Shown here: positions 24,701-36,700 of the stretch, in pieces
How the letters are laid out: each line of letters opens with the position of its first letter
Position numbering within the stretch: position 1 is the stretch's first letter
NCBI GenBank assembly: GCA_000149265.1
Contig: CH001355.1
Coordinates: 62,001 to 126,000 of the forward strand
DNA length: 64,000 bases
Direction of reading: 5' to 3'
Source: Ciona savignyi
Lineage: Eukaryota > Chordata > Ascidiacea > Phlebobranchia > Cionidae
The notes under the pieces: model-generated
What the model saw: only the letters and a program-made list of their open reading frames with translations
What the model was told of the DNA's origin: nothing
Databases searched by the model: none
Program-made: the position numbers and the translations under genes

Positions 24701-27700
24701 TCGTATCTAAACCATGTTCTCTTACAAATGTCATATTTTCATTACGATTCCATTATTCCTTAAATCAGTGACTAATGCACTTACATTCTACCAAATCTTA
24801 TTCAAATTGGAGCAGCTGTTTAAGCGATATGCCACAAAAATCTAATTTTTTTAATAAAAAATACCGTTTTCGTTTTTAACCTCCTAGGGGAATTCCCCTT
24901 GATTTATCACCCAAAATTTTGGTTTCTGCATATCTAGACCATGTTGTCTAACAAATGGCTGAATTTTATTACGATTCCATTATTCCTTCTGGTAGATGTC
25001 GGGGCGCCATGCCATGCCTGTCACAATCATGATTTGAGAACAAAATCTTATTTTTAGGGTATTTCTCTAGGTAAATTTTTTATTTTTTTCAAGTGTTAAA
25101 TTAGTGTCTAATGCACTTACATTCTACCAAATCTTATTCAAATTGGAGCAGCTGTTTAAGCGCTATGCCACAAAAAGCTATTATTTTTTATAAAAAATAC
25201 CGTTTTGGTTTTTAACCTCCCAGGGGAATTCCCCTTGATTTATCACCCAAAATTTTGGTTTCTGCATATCTAGACCATGTTGTCTAACAAATGGCTAAGT
25301 TTCATTACGATTCCATTATTCCTTCTGGTAGATGTCGGGGCGCCATGCCATGCCTGTCACAATCATGATTTGAGAACAAAATCTTATTTTTTAGGGTATT
25401 TTCCTAGGTAAATTTTTTATTTCTTCCAAGTGTTAAATCAGTGTCTAATGCTCTTACGTTCCACCAAATCTTATTCAAATTGGAGCAGCCGTTTAAGCGC
25501 TATGCCACAAAAAGCTAAATTTTTCATAAAAAATACCGTTTTGGTTTTTAACTTCCCAGGAGAATTCCCCTTAATTTATCACCCAAAATTTTGGTTTCTG
25601 CATATCTAGACCATGTTGTCTAACAAATGGCTAAGTTTCATTACGATTCCATTATTCCTTCTGGTAGATGTCGGGGCGCCATGCCATGCCTGTCACAATC
25701 ATGATTTGAGAACAAAATCTTATTTTTTAGGGTATTTTCCTAGGTAAATTTTTTATTTCTTCCAAGTGTTAAATCAGTGTCTAATGCTCTTACGTTCCAC
25801 CAAATCTTATTCAAATTGGAGCAGCCGTTTAAGCGCTATGCCACAAAAAGCTAAATTTTTCATAAAAAATACCGTTTTGGTTTTTAACTTCCCAGGGGAA
25901 TTCCCCTTAATTTATCACCCAAAATTTTGGTTTCTGCATATCTAGACCATGTTGTCCAACAAATAGCTAAGTTTCATAACGATTCCATTATTCCTTCTGG
26001 TAGATGTCGGGGCGCCATGCCATGCCTGTCAAACCTTTGACGAAAAAAAAAAAGAAAAAAAAAAAACGGACAAAAACAATATGTGTCCCAATTTTTCAAT
26101 TGGGACCCATAATTACTTTGCGGTCAACGTAAGGCTAATGGAACCATTTCCTCTCTTGCATTTATGATTAAAACGTATTTTTGTTTAATAAATTATTCTA
26201 CTGGTTCCAGGGGAGCTCCGCTAACTGCCTTCCAAACAACCCTAAGACAGAAAGAAGTAAAACACTAGAGAGTGTCAACTCACGTGTTTAACCACCACAA
26301 TTTGTAAATCACATGTCGTATGCCATATATACATGCTACAGGGCCCCTAACCACAATTTGTCTTTTATACACTGAGTATGTAGTTTGTTTCTGCAAGCAT
26401 AAACTCATGGGTCCCATAGTTAACAGAGCAAACTTGTTTTCCATGTTTAGTTAAATAAAGAATAAACGTTTTAAATTTACGAACATTTTACCACAAATGT
26501 TTTAAATTAAAGCTTCTTTTCAAGCGCTGTGTTGAATTAAAGCTAGAATTTCCGAAACGGCCCCGTTTTAGTTTTTTTTTATAATTTCAGGGAATTCCCC
26601 TGGGTTTGGTAGATAAGTTTCTGTTTTTTACATAAGTGAGTCATGTTATGTAACAATTCTTAAGTTTTAATCTGATTTGTCGACTTTTTGTTGGAGATGT
26701 CAGTGCGATATGGCATGCCTGCCACAATCATTTTTAGGACATATCTTTGTATTATGGGAATTAACCTAATTAAATGTTTTCTTTTTTAAATTGTTTAAAG
26801 TGTCTAATGTTTTAACATTTTACCGAATTTTATTAAAATTAGAGCAGCCGTTCAAGCGCTATGGCAACTAAATCTAATTTATTAGAAAAAAAAACGTTTT
26901 GATTTTTAACGTCTGAGGGGAATTCCCCTAGATTTGTTACCCAAATTTTTGGTTTCTGCATATTTAGACCATGTTGTCTTACAAATGTCCAATTTTCATT
27001 GCGATTTTATTACTCCTTTTGGTAGATGTCAGGGCGACATGTAATGCTTGTCACAATCATGATTTGAGACCATATCCTATTTTTTTGGGTATTTTTCTAG
27101 GTAATTTTAATATTTCTTCCAAGTTTTAAATCAGTGAATAATGCACTTACATTCCACCAATCTAATTGAAATTGTAACAGCCGTTCAAGCGGTATGCCCA
27201 AAAAAGGCAATTTTTTTAGAAAAAAATAGCGTTTTTGTTTTTAACGTCCCAGGGGGAATTCCCTTTGATTAATCACCCAAAATTTTGGTTTCTACATATC
27301 TAAACCATGTTGTCTAACGAATGGCTAAGTTTTATTACGATTACATTATTCCTTCTGGTAGATGTTGGGGCGACATGGCATGCCTGTTACAATCATAATT
27401 TCAGAACAAAATCCTAATTTTTGGGGTTTTTCCCGAAGTAAATTTTTTATTTCTTTTAAGTGATAAATCAGTGACTAATGCACTTACATTTCACCCAATC
27501 TTATTCAAATTCGGAGTAGCCGTTCAAGCGCTATGCCACAAAAAGCGCAATTTTTCATAAAAAATACCCGTTTTGGTTTTTAACCTCCCAGGGGAATTCC
27601 CCTTAATTTATCACCCAAAATTTTGGTTTCTGCATATCAAGACCATGTTGTCTAACAAATGACAAAGTTTTATTGCAATCCCATTTTTCCTTCTGGTAGA

Positions 27701-30700
27701 TGTCGGGGCGCCATGCCATGCCTGTCAAGCGTTTGACGAAAAAAAAAAGAAAAAAAACGAAAAAAACGGACAAAAACAATATGTGTCCCATTTTTCCAAA
27801 TGGGACCCCATAATTAAATTGAATTACATTTATGCAACCTTCATTGTAACTTATTATTGTTTCTTTATATTGTATAATAACTTAGTATATCGGTGAAACG
27901 GAACACTTGTATTCTATAATTCATCAGCAGTGGCAATTAGAATATTGTTTCGCATTTAAATCTCCCAATGTGGTATATGGACTCATGCTCTTGCGTTAAT
28001 ATTTTTAAACCCACATCGTCATTGTTACGTTTTTAAACGCTTAAAGCTGCTTTAATCAATAAAGCAGAAGATAAGCACTAAATTTATAAAAGTGGGCCCG
28101 TCCGGGATTTGAACCCGGGACCTCTCGCACCCAAAGCGAGTATCATGCCCCTAGACCAACGAGCCGCTGTAAATTCTTTTCAAAACATTCCATGCTGAGT
28201 ACCAGAACATGTTTACAAGTGTTCCGATAACTGTCAACCGTTAAAGTTTTTTTTATGAAATGTGCGATGAATTAAATTAAAATACATTTATGCAACCTAC
28301 ATTGAAACTAATTATTGTTTCATTGTATTTGATAAAAAATTAGTATATCCGTGAAATGGACCACTTGTATTTTATAACTCATCAGCAGTGGCAATTAGAA
28401 TAATGTTTCGCATTTAAATCTCCCAATGTGGAATTTGGACTCAAGCTCATGCGTTAATATTTTAAACCCACAATCGTCATTGTTACGTCTTTACACGCTA
28501 AAAGTGTATTAAATAAAGCAGAGGACAAGCACTAAATTTATCAAAAATGGGCCCGTCCGGGATTTGAACCCGGGACCTCTCGCACCCAAAGCGAGAATCA
28601 TGCCCCTAGGACAACGGGCCGCTGTAAATTCTTTTCAAAACATTTCATGTGAGTACCAGAACATGTTTAAAGTGTTCCGATAACTGTCAACCGTTAAAGT
28701 TTTCATGAAATGTGCGACGAATTAAATTGAAATACATTTATGCAACCTACATTGTAACTAATTATTGTTTAATTGTATTTGATAAGAACTTAGTATATCG
28801 GTGAAATGGAACACTTGTATTTTATAACTCATCAGCAGTGGCAATTCAGAATATTGTTTCGCATTTAAATCTCCCAATGAGGAATTTGGAATACAAGCTT
28901 ATGCGTTAATATTTTTAGAACCCACATCGTCATTGTTGAGTATTTACACGCTGAAAGTGTAATAAATAAAGCAGAGGACAAGCACTAAATTTTTAAAAGT
29001 GGGCCCGTCCGGGATTTGAACCCGGGACCTCTCGCACCCAAAGCGAGAATTATGCCCCTAGACCAACGGGCCGCGGTAAATTCAATTCAAAACATTCCAT
29101 GTGATTACCAGAACATATTTAATGTGTTCTGATAACTGTTAATCGTTAAGTTTTTATAAAATCCGCAATCAACTAGAGAGTGTCAACCACGTGTTTAACC
29201 ACCACAATTTGTAAATCACATGTCGTATGCCATATATACATGCTACAGGGTCCCTAACCACAATTTGTCTTTTATACACTGAGTATGTAGTTTGTATCTG
29301 CAAGCATAAACGCATGGGTCCCATAGTTAACAGAGCAAACTTATTTTCCATATTTAGTTAAATAAAGAATAAACGTTTTAAATTTACGAACATTTTACCA
29401 CAAATGTTTTAAATTAAAGCTTCTTTTCAAGCGCTGTGTTGAATTAACGCTAAATTTCCGAAACGGCCCGTTTTAGTTTTTTTTTTATAATTTCAGGGAA
29501 TTCCCCCTGGGTTTGGTAGATAAGTTTCTGTTTTTTTACATAAGTGAGTCATGTTATGTAACAATTCTTAAGTTTTAATCTGATTTGTCGACTTTTTGTT
29601 GGAGATGTCAGTGCGATATGGCATGCCTGCCACAATCATAATTTAGGACATATCTTTGTATTATGGAAATTAACCTAATTAAATGTTTTCTTTTTTAAAT
29701 TGTTTAAAGTGTCTAATGTTTTAACATTTTACCGAATTTTATTAAAATTAGAGCAGCCGTTCAAGCGCTATGGCCACTAAATCTAATTTATTAGAAAAAA
29801 AACGTTTTGATTTTTAACGTCTGAGGGGAATTCCCCTAGATTTGTTACCCAAATTTTTGGTTTCTGCATATTTAGACCATGTTGTCTTACAAATGTCCAA
29901 TTTTCATTGCGATTTTATTACTCCTTTTGGTAGATGTCAGGGCGACATGGAATGCTTGTCACAATCATGATTTGAGACCATATCCAATTTTTTTGGGTAT
30001 TTCTCTAGGTAATTTTAATATTTCTTCCAATTTTTAAATCAGTGAATAATGCACTTACATTCCACCAATTCTAATTGAAATTGTAACAGCCGTTCAAGCG
30101 GTATGCCCAAAAAAGGCAATTTTTTAGAAAAAAATAGCGTTTTTGTTTTTAACGTCCCAGGGGAATTCCCTTTGATTAATTACCCAAAATTTTGGTTTCT
30201 GCCTATCAAGACCATGTTGTCTAACAAATGACAAAGTTTTATTGCAATACCATTTTTCCTTCTGGTAGATGTCGGGGCGCCATGCCATGCCTGTCAAGCG
30301 TTTGACGAAAAAAAAAAAGAAAAAAAACGAAAAAAACGGACAAAAACAATATGTGTCCCATTTTTCCAAATGGGACCCATAATTAAATTGAATTACATTT
30401 ATGCAACCTTCATTGTAACTTATTATTGTTTCTTTATATTGTATAATAACTTAGTATATCGGTGAAACGGAACACTTGTATTCTATAATTCATCAGCAGT
30501 GGCAATTAGAATATTGTTTCGCATTTAAATCTCCCAATGTGGTATATGGACTCATGCTCATGCGTTAATATTTTTAAACCCACATCGTCATTGTTACGTT
30601 TTTAAACGCTTAAAGCTGCTTTAATCAATAAAGCAGAAGATAAACACTAAATTTATAAAAGTGGGCCCGTCCGGGATTTGAACCCGGGACCTCTCGCACC

Positions 30701-33700
30701 CAAAGCGAGAATCATGCCCCTAGACCAAAGGGCCGCGGTAAATTCATTTCAAAACATTCCATGTGATTACCAGAACATGTTTAAAGTGTTCTGATAACTG
30801 TTAATCGTTAAGGTTTTTATAAAATATGCGATGAATTAAATTGAAATACATTTATGCAACCTACATTGTAACTAATTATTGTTTCATTGTTTGTTCCTGT
30901 CCCCAGTTTTATTTATACGTCATTTCATGCATCACGAAATGAACCGCATGATTGGGTATGTGATGCATGCGATACGTGTCCTGGATCTGCATTCACCTTT
31001 TATGGTAGTTCTGTAGTGAACGGAACCGAGCGTTATATTGTAATTCGTTATTTCTGGTCTTCTGTAGTTTACGGAAGTATTTAAAGGCACAAGTTTCAGG
31101 TGGATGAAGTGTTCTTTATGGTATCGCACTATTTCTACAAATGTTAATTTGTTTCATTATTTTATAGTTACCGCCACTGCTCCACTTCGCCACGTCATCA
31201 CGCATCAACATCTACTTTGTATGTCAATAGTTAATACAAAACAATAATCAGAGTGGCGCGTAAGACTGAATTCTGCCAAAAGGTCCGAATTCTGCCAAGT
31301 TGCATCTGCTGCCCTATCAGCAAAGCTACCTTACATAGAAAAGGAAAAGGAGCTACGAATGCGACAAATCAACGCCGAAAAGGATCTCGAGATTACCAAA
31401 GTAAGTAAGGAAATTGCGGGAAAGGCTGCCACAAGCGCTGCATGTTTAGATGCTGAGCGCGTAGAAAATCCTTATGGGGAGTTATGCTGAAGATCTACCT
31501 GATAGTATACCACCGCCAATCTGTACTGGAGAAGTTGGTTCATCGACGGGTAGATTCACACCGTTTCGGACGTTAATCTTGGAAGCAGCAACGACACGCC
31601 ATTCTGCACGTGAGTCTCAACAGTTTCGGTCTTTTCCAGCGGTGCATCGCTTGCCTACCATAAAGTTAGACATATTTGACGGAAATGTTTTGAAGTTCCC
31701 AGCATGGGAAACGGCGTTTGACGCGCTCGTAGAATCTAACTCAATATGTGTTGCACAGAAGTTGAACTTGTTGAATCAACACCTTAAAGGCGAACCTAAA
31801 ATGTTGGTTGATGGTTTCTTTCTCCTTCAAAGTGAGCACGCATACGTAGAAGCAAGATCAAAGTTAAATGAACGGTATGGAAACGAAAGCGTAATAGCAA
31901 AAGCTTTTATTGATAACGTTTATTTTTGGCCTAAGATCTCCCAAACTGATTTTGGTGGACTCCGTCGGTTTTCCGATTTTCTAAATCAAGTGGAAGTCGC
32001 TAAACAGCGTATATCTTGCCTAAATGTTTTAGATTACCCTACCGAGAGTGTGAAAATTCTTTCACGATTACCACAGTTTGTCGTGAACCGGTGGCGCGCA
32101 GAAACGGCTCTATGGAAAACGTCACATTCAGGAAACTATCCACCCTTTTCAGAACTAGCCAAATTCATCACTAAAATTGCCGATCAGGAGAACATTCCGT
32201 AGTTGCAAGAGCTGCATGTGTCTAGCTATAGAAAAGTTAACGTGAATTCCTTTAGTACCAGAGCACGAGACCGGGAGCGACCTGTGAGCGAGCAATATTG
32301 CCATTATTGCAAGGGAAGACACCACATCGACGATTGCAGCGCGTTTGCCAAAATCACGAGGCGGGATAGGCACGAATTTATACTAACCAACAGAATCTGC
32401 TTTTCATGTGGGTCAAGTCAAGGTCACATCGCGAGGTACTGTCGAAACCGTGTAACTTGTAAGGTATGTAATAAACTACATTTGACCTCGTTACATATAA
32501 ATGCGGATATTGAAAGTACAGGCTGCCTATGTACTTCCACTAAACTAAATGAATGTGGCATAGACCAATCCATGATTGTACCGGTAAGAGTACGCAGTAG
32601 AGCTAATCCTACTCTTCAAATCCAGTGTTACTGTATACTAGACGCCCAATCAAATAACTCATTTATATCAGACGGGCTAAAGACGCAGCTTGGGCTGCAA
32701 GGGACTCCCACGTTGGTGGAACTAAGCACGATGCTGGGCTGCAAAGACGTGGTTTCTAGCGAAAAGATATGCGATCTGGAGGTGCAGAGCTTCGACGGCA
32801 AGGTTTCATTTGAAATTCCATACGTGTTCGTTAGACCTGATATACCAGCAAGTCGAAGCCAAATCCCTCGACGAGAGCACGCAAGAAAGTGGAATCATTT
32901 GAAAGGAATGTCAAGTAAGATAATTTCGTACCAGCATAATCTGGAAATAAGTATATTACTTGGGACGAACGTTCCTGGCGCAATCAGACCGAGAGAAATA
33001 GTGGCGGGAGACGAATGCCAACCGTACGCACAGCGTTCAGCTCTTGGTTGGGGAATAGTAGGAGTCGTGCGTACAGAAGAGGTTGGTAATCCCTATTTAA
33101 CTAAAGTTGTTTCGCATCGCTGCGTTGGGTACACGAAAGTAGAGAAAGGTCCAATACAAGCTCAAAATTGGCTCGATTCGGATTTTCAAGAAATATCCAA
33201 CAATGCGAAGTCTGTATCGCAAGAGGATCGGAAGTTTCTAAATATTCTTGGCAAAAACATACAACAAGGAGATGAAGGCCATAATGCATTGCCACTACCA
33301 ATAAGAAACGATAATATACGACTTTCCAATAATCGAATTTGTGCAGAAAAACGTGTACGGCAACAGAAGAGTCGTTTTTGCAGCAACCCAAATATAAAGA
33401 AGTTTGCTTTGGAGAAAGGTGGGACTTTAGACGACCCAGGAGAAACAGAACCTCTTATACACAATCAACTTTTAATCATGAAACAACGGCCTATGTTCTC
33501 ACCTTGCAGTAAGTTCAAATCGTGCGGGATTTGTATTGTTGTCGCATGCGCCGCCGAGACCGATGGAGAGGACTTCGAAGAACGTTGGAAGCGACGTCGA
33601 GAACGTTGGAAGCGACGTCGAGAACGTTGGAAGCGACGTCGAGAACGTTGGAAGCGACGTCGAGAACGTTGGAAGCGACGTCGAGAACGTTAGAAGCGAA

Positions 33701-36700
33701 CTTGCGTAGTGAAGACGCAAATAGACGATGCCCCGACCCGACGGAGAGCCTTAAATAATGGATTATCGTGTACAGTTTTGGGGGTCGTCATGTGTGTTGT
33801 GTAACGTGTAAAATTGGTTCAATTTTAGGAGAGCCATGTTCTGTCCCCAGTTTTATTTATACGTCATTTCATGCATCACGAAATGAACCGCATGATTGGG
33901 TATGTGATGCATGCGATACGTGTCCTGGATCTGCATTCACCTTTCATGGTAGTTCTGTAGTGAACGGAACCGAGCGTTATATTGCAATTCGTTATTTCTG
34001 GTCTTCTGTAGTTAACGGAAGTATTTAAAGGCACAAGTTTCAGGTGGATGAAGTGTTCTTTATGGTATCGCACTATTTCTACAAATGTTAATTTGTTTCA
34101 TTATTTTATAGTTACCGCCACTGCGCCACTTCGCCACGTCATCACACATCAACATCTACTTTGTATGTCAATAGTTAATACAAAACAATAATCAGAGTGG
34201 CGCGTAAGACTGAATTCTGCCAAGAGGTCCGAAAAAGATTAGGCACACGGCGCTGCCGAAACAATTGTATTTGATAAGAACTTAGTATATCGGTGAAATG
34301 GACCACTTGTATTTTATAACTCATCATCAGTGGCAATTAGAATATTGTTTCGCATTTAAATCTCCCAATGTGGAATTTGGACTCAAGCTCATGCGTTAAT
34401 ATTTGTAAACCCACATCGTCATTGTTACGTCTTTACACGCTAAAAGTGTAAAATATAAAGCAGAGGGCAAGCACTAAATTTATAAAAGTGGGCCCGTCCG
34501 GGATTTGAACCCGGGACCTCTCGCACCCAAAGCGAGAATCATGCCCCTAGACCAACGGGCCGCGGTAAATTCATTTCAAAACATTCCATGTGATTACCAG
34601 AACATATTTAATGTGTTCTGATAACTGTTAATCGTTAAGGTGTTTATAAAATCTGCGATGAATTAAATTGAAATACATTTATGCAACCTACATTGTAACT
34701 AATTATTGTTTTATTGTATTTGATAAGAACTTAGTATATCGGTGAAAAGGAACACTTGTATTTTATAACTCATCAGCAGTGGCAATTAGAATATTGTTTC
34801 GCATTTAAATCTCCCAAAGTGGTATATGGACTCATGCTCATGCGTTAATATTTTTTTTAAATCCCACATCGTCATTGTTAGGTTTTTAAACGCTTAAAGC
34901 TGCTTTAATCAATAAAGCAGAAGAAAAGCACTAAATTTATAAAAGTGGGCCCGTCCGGGATTTGAACCCGGGACCTCTCGCACCCAAAGCGAGAATCATG
35001 CCCCTAGACCAACGGGCCGCGGTAAATTCATTTCAAAACATTCCATGTGAGTACCAGAACATGTTTAAAGTGTTCCGATAACTGTCAACCGTTAAAGTTT
35101 TTTTTATGAAATGTGCGATGAATTAAATTAAAATACATTTATGCAACCTACATTGAAACTAATTATTGTTTCATTGTATTTGATAAGAAATTAGTATATC
35201 CGTGAAATGGACCACTTGTATTTTATAACTCATCAGCAGTGGCAATTAGAATAATGTTTCGCATTTAAATCTCCACAATGTGGAATTTGGACTCAAGCTC
35301 ATGCGTTAATATTTTAAACCCACCATCGTCATTGTTACGTCTTTACACGCTAAAAGTGTATTAAATAAAGCAGAGGACAAGCACTAAATTTTTAAAAGTG
35401 GGCCCGTCCGGGATTTGAACCCGGGACCTCTCGCACCCAAAGCGAGAATTATGCCCCTAGACCAACTGGCCGCGGTAATTCAATTCAAAACATTCCATGT
35501 GATTACCAGAACATATTTAATGTGTTCTGATAACTGTTAATCGTTAAGTTTTTATAAAATCCGCAATCAACTAGAGAGTGTCAACCACGTGTTTAACCAC
35601 CACAATTTGTAAATCACATGTCGTATGCCATATATACATGCTACAGGGTCCCTAACCACAATTTGTCTTTTATACACTGAGTATGTAGTTTGTTTCTGCA
35701 AGCATAAACGCATGGGTCCCATAGTTAACAGAGCAAACTTATTTTCCATGTTTAGTTAAATAAAGAATAAACGTTTTAAATTTACGAACATTTTACCACA
35801 AAATGTTTTAAATTAAAGCTTCTTTTCAAGCGCTGTGTTGAATTAAAGGCTAAATTTCCGAAAACGGGCCCCGTTTTAGTTTTTTTTTTATAATTTCAGG
35901 GAATTCCCCCTGGGTTTGGTAGATAAGTTTCTGTTTTTTTACATAAGTGAGTCATGTTATGTAACAATTCTTAAGTTTTAATCTGATTTGTCGACTTTTT
36001 GTTGGAGATGTCAGTGCGATATGGCATGCCTGCCACAATCATAATTTAGGACATATCTTTGTATTATGGAAATTAACCTAATTAAATGTTTTCTTTTTTA
36101 AATTGTTTAAAGTGTCTAATGTTTTAACATTTTACCGAATTTTATTAAAATTAGAGCAGCCGTTCAAGCGCTATGGCCACTAAATCTAATTTATTAGAAA
36201 AAAAACGTTTTGATTTTTAACGTCTGAGGGGAATTCCCCTAGATTTGTTACCCAAATTTTTGGTTTCTGCATATTTAGACCATGTTGTCTTACAAATGTC
36301 CAATTTTCATTGCGATTTTATTACTCCTTTTGGTAGATGTCAGGGCGACATGGAATGCTTGTCACAATCATGATTTGAGACCATATCCAATTGATTTTGG
36401 GTATTTCTCTAGGTAATTTTAATATTTCTTCCCAATTTTTAAATCAGTGAATAATGCACTTACATTCCACCAATTCTAATTGAAATTGTAACAGCCGTTC
36501 AAGCGGTATGCCCAAAAAAGGCAATTTTTTAGAAAAAAATAGCGTTTTTGTTTTTAACGTCCCAGGGGAATTCCCTTTGATTAATCACCCAAAATTTTGG
36601 TTTCTACATATCTAAACCATGTTGTCTAACAAATGGCTAAGTTTTATTACGATTACATTATTCCTTCTGGTAGATGTTGGGGCGACATGGCATGCCTGTT

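Larger units (their letters stand above)
30892..34263 (+). mobile_element. BEL/Pao LTR retrotransposon, internally deleted and pseudogenised
   Basis: LTRs start TGTTC and end GAAACA. A 5-bp duplication ATTGT flanks the element (30886-30890 and 34264-34268), with one extra T on the left. The interior encodes a BEL/Pao-type gag, CCHC knuckles and an aspartic-protease-like region. Reverse transcriptase, RNase H and integrase are absent. The 5' LTR joins the internal region at a GAATTCTGCCAA microhomology, so the LTR end and primer site were lost. A purine-rich tract precedes the 3' LTR. It sits in one unit of the tRNA-Pro array. Confidence 0.88.
27814..35570. repeat. tandem array of about 455-bp units each carrying tRNA-Pro
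   Basis: Units share a promoter-side segment (CATTTATGCAACCT...TTATTGTTT, ACTTAGTATATCGGTGAAA, GCAGTGGCAATTAGAATA...) and one tRNA-Pro gene. tRNA starts at 28094, 28549 and 29001 are 452-455 bp apart, as are 34490, 34946 and 35400. The larger gaps, before 30663 and before 34490, are explained by a 1.2-kb Helentron-like element and a 3.4-kb BEL/Pao element. The whole array lies inside an intron of the GMC gene. Confidence 0.9.

Noticed and set aside
24007..26112. Canonical Helitron
   Set aside because: One end reads CTAG before T as a Helitron 3' end would, but the stem-loop is at the opposite end and no 5' TC is present. A Helentron/HINE-like label fits better.
32200..32202. In-frame TAG in the BEL/Pao gag as programmed readthrough
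   Set aside because: It lies within gag before the zinc knuckles, the following bases do not match known readthrough contexts, and the copy also has a frameshift and deletions. A simple nonsense mutation is more likely.
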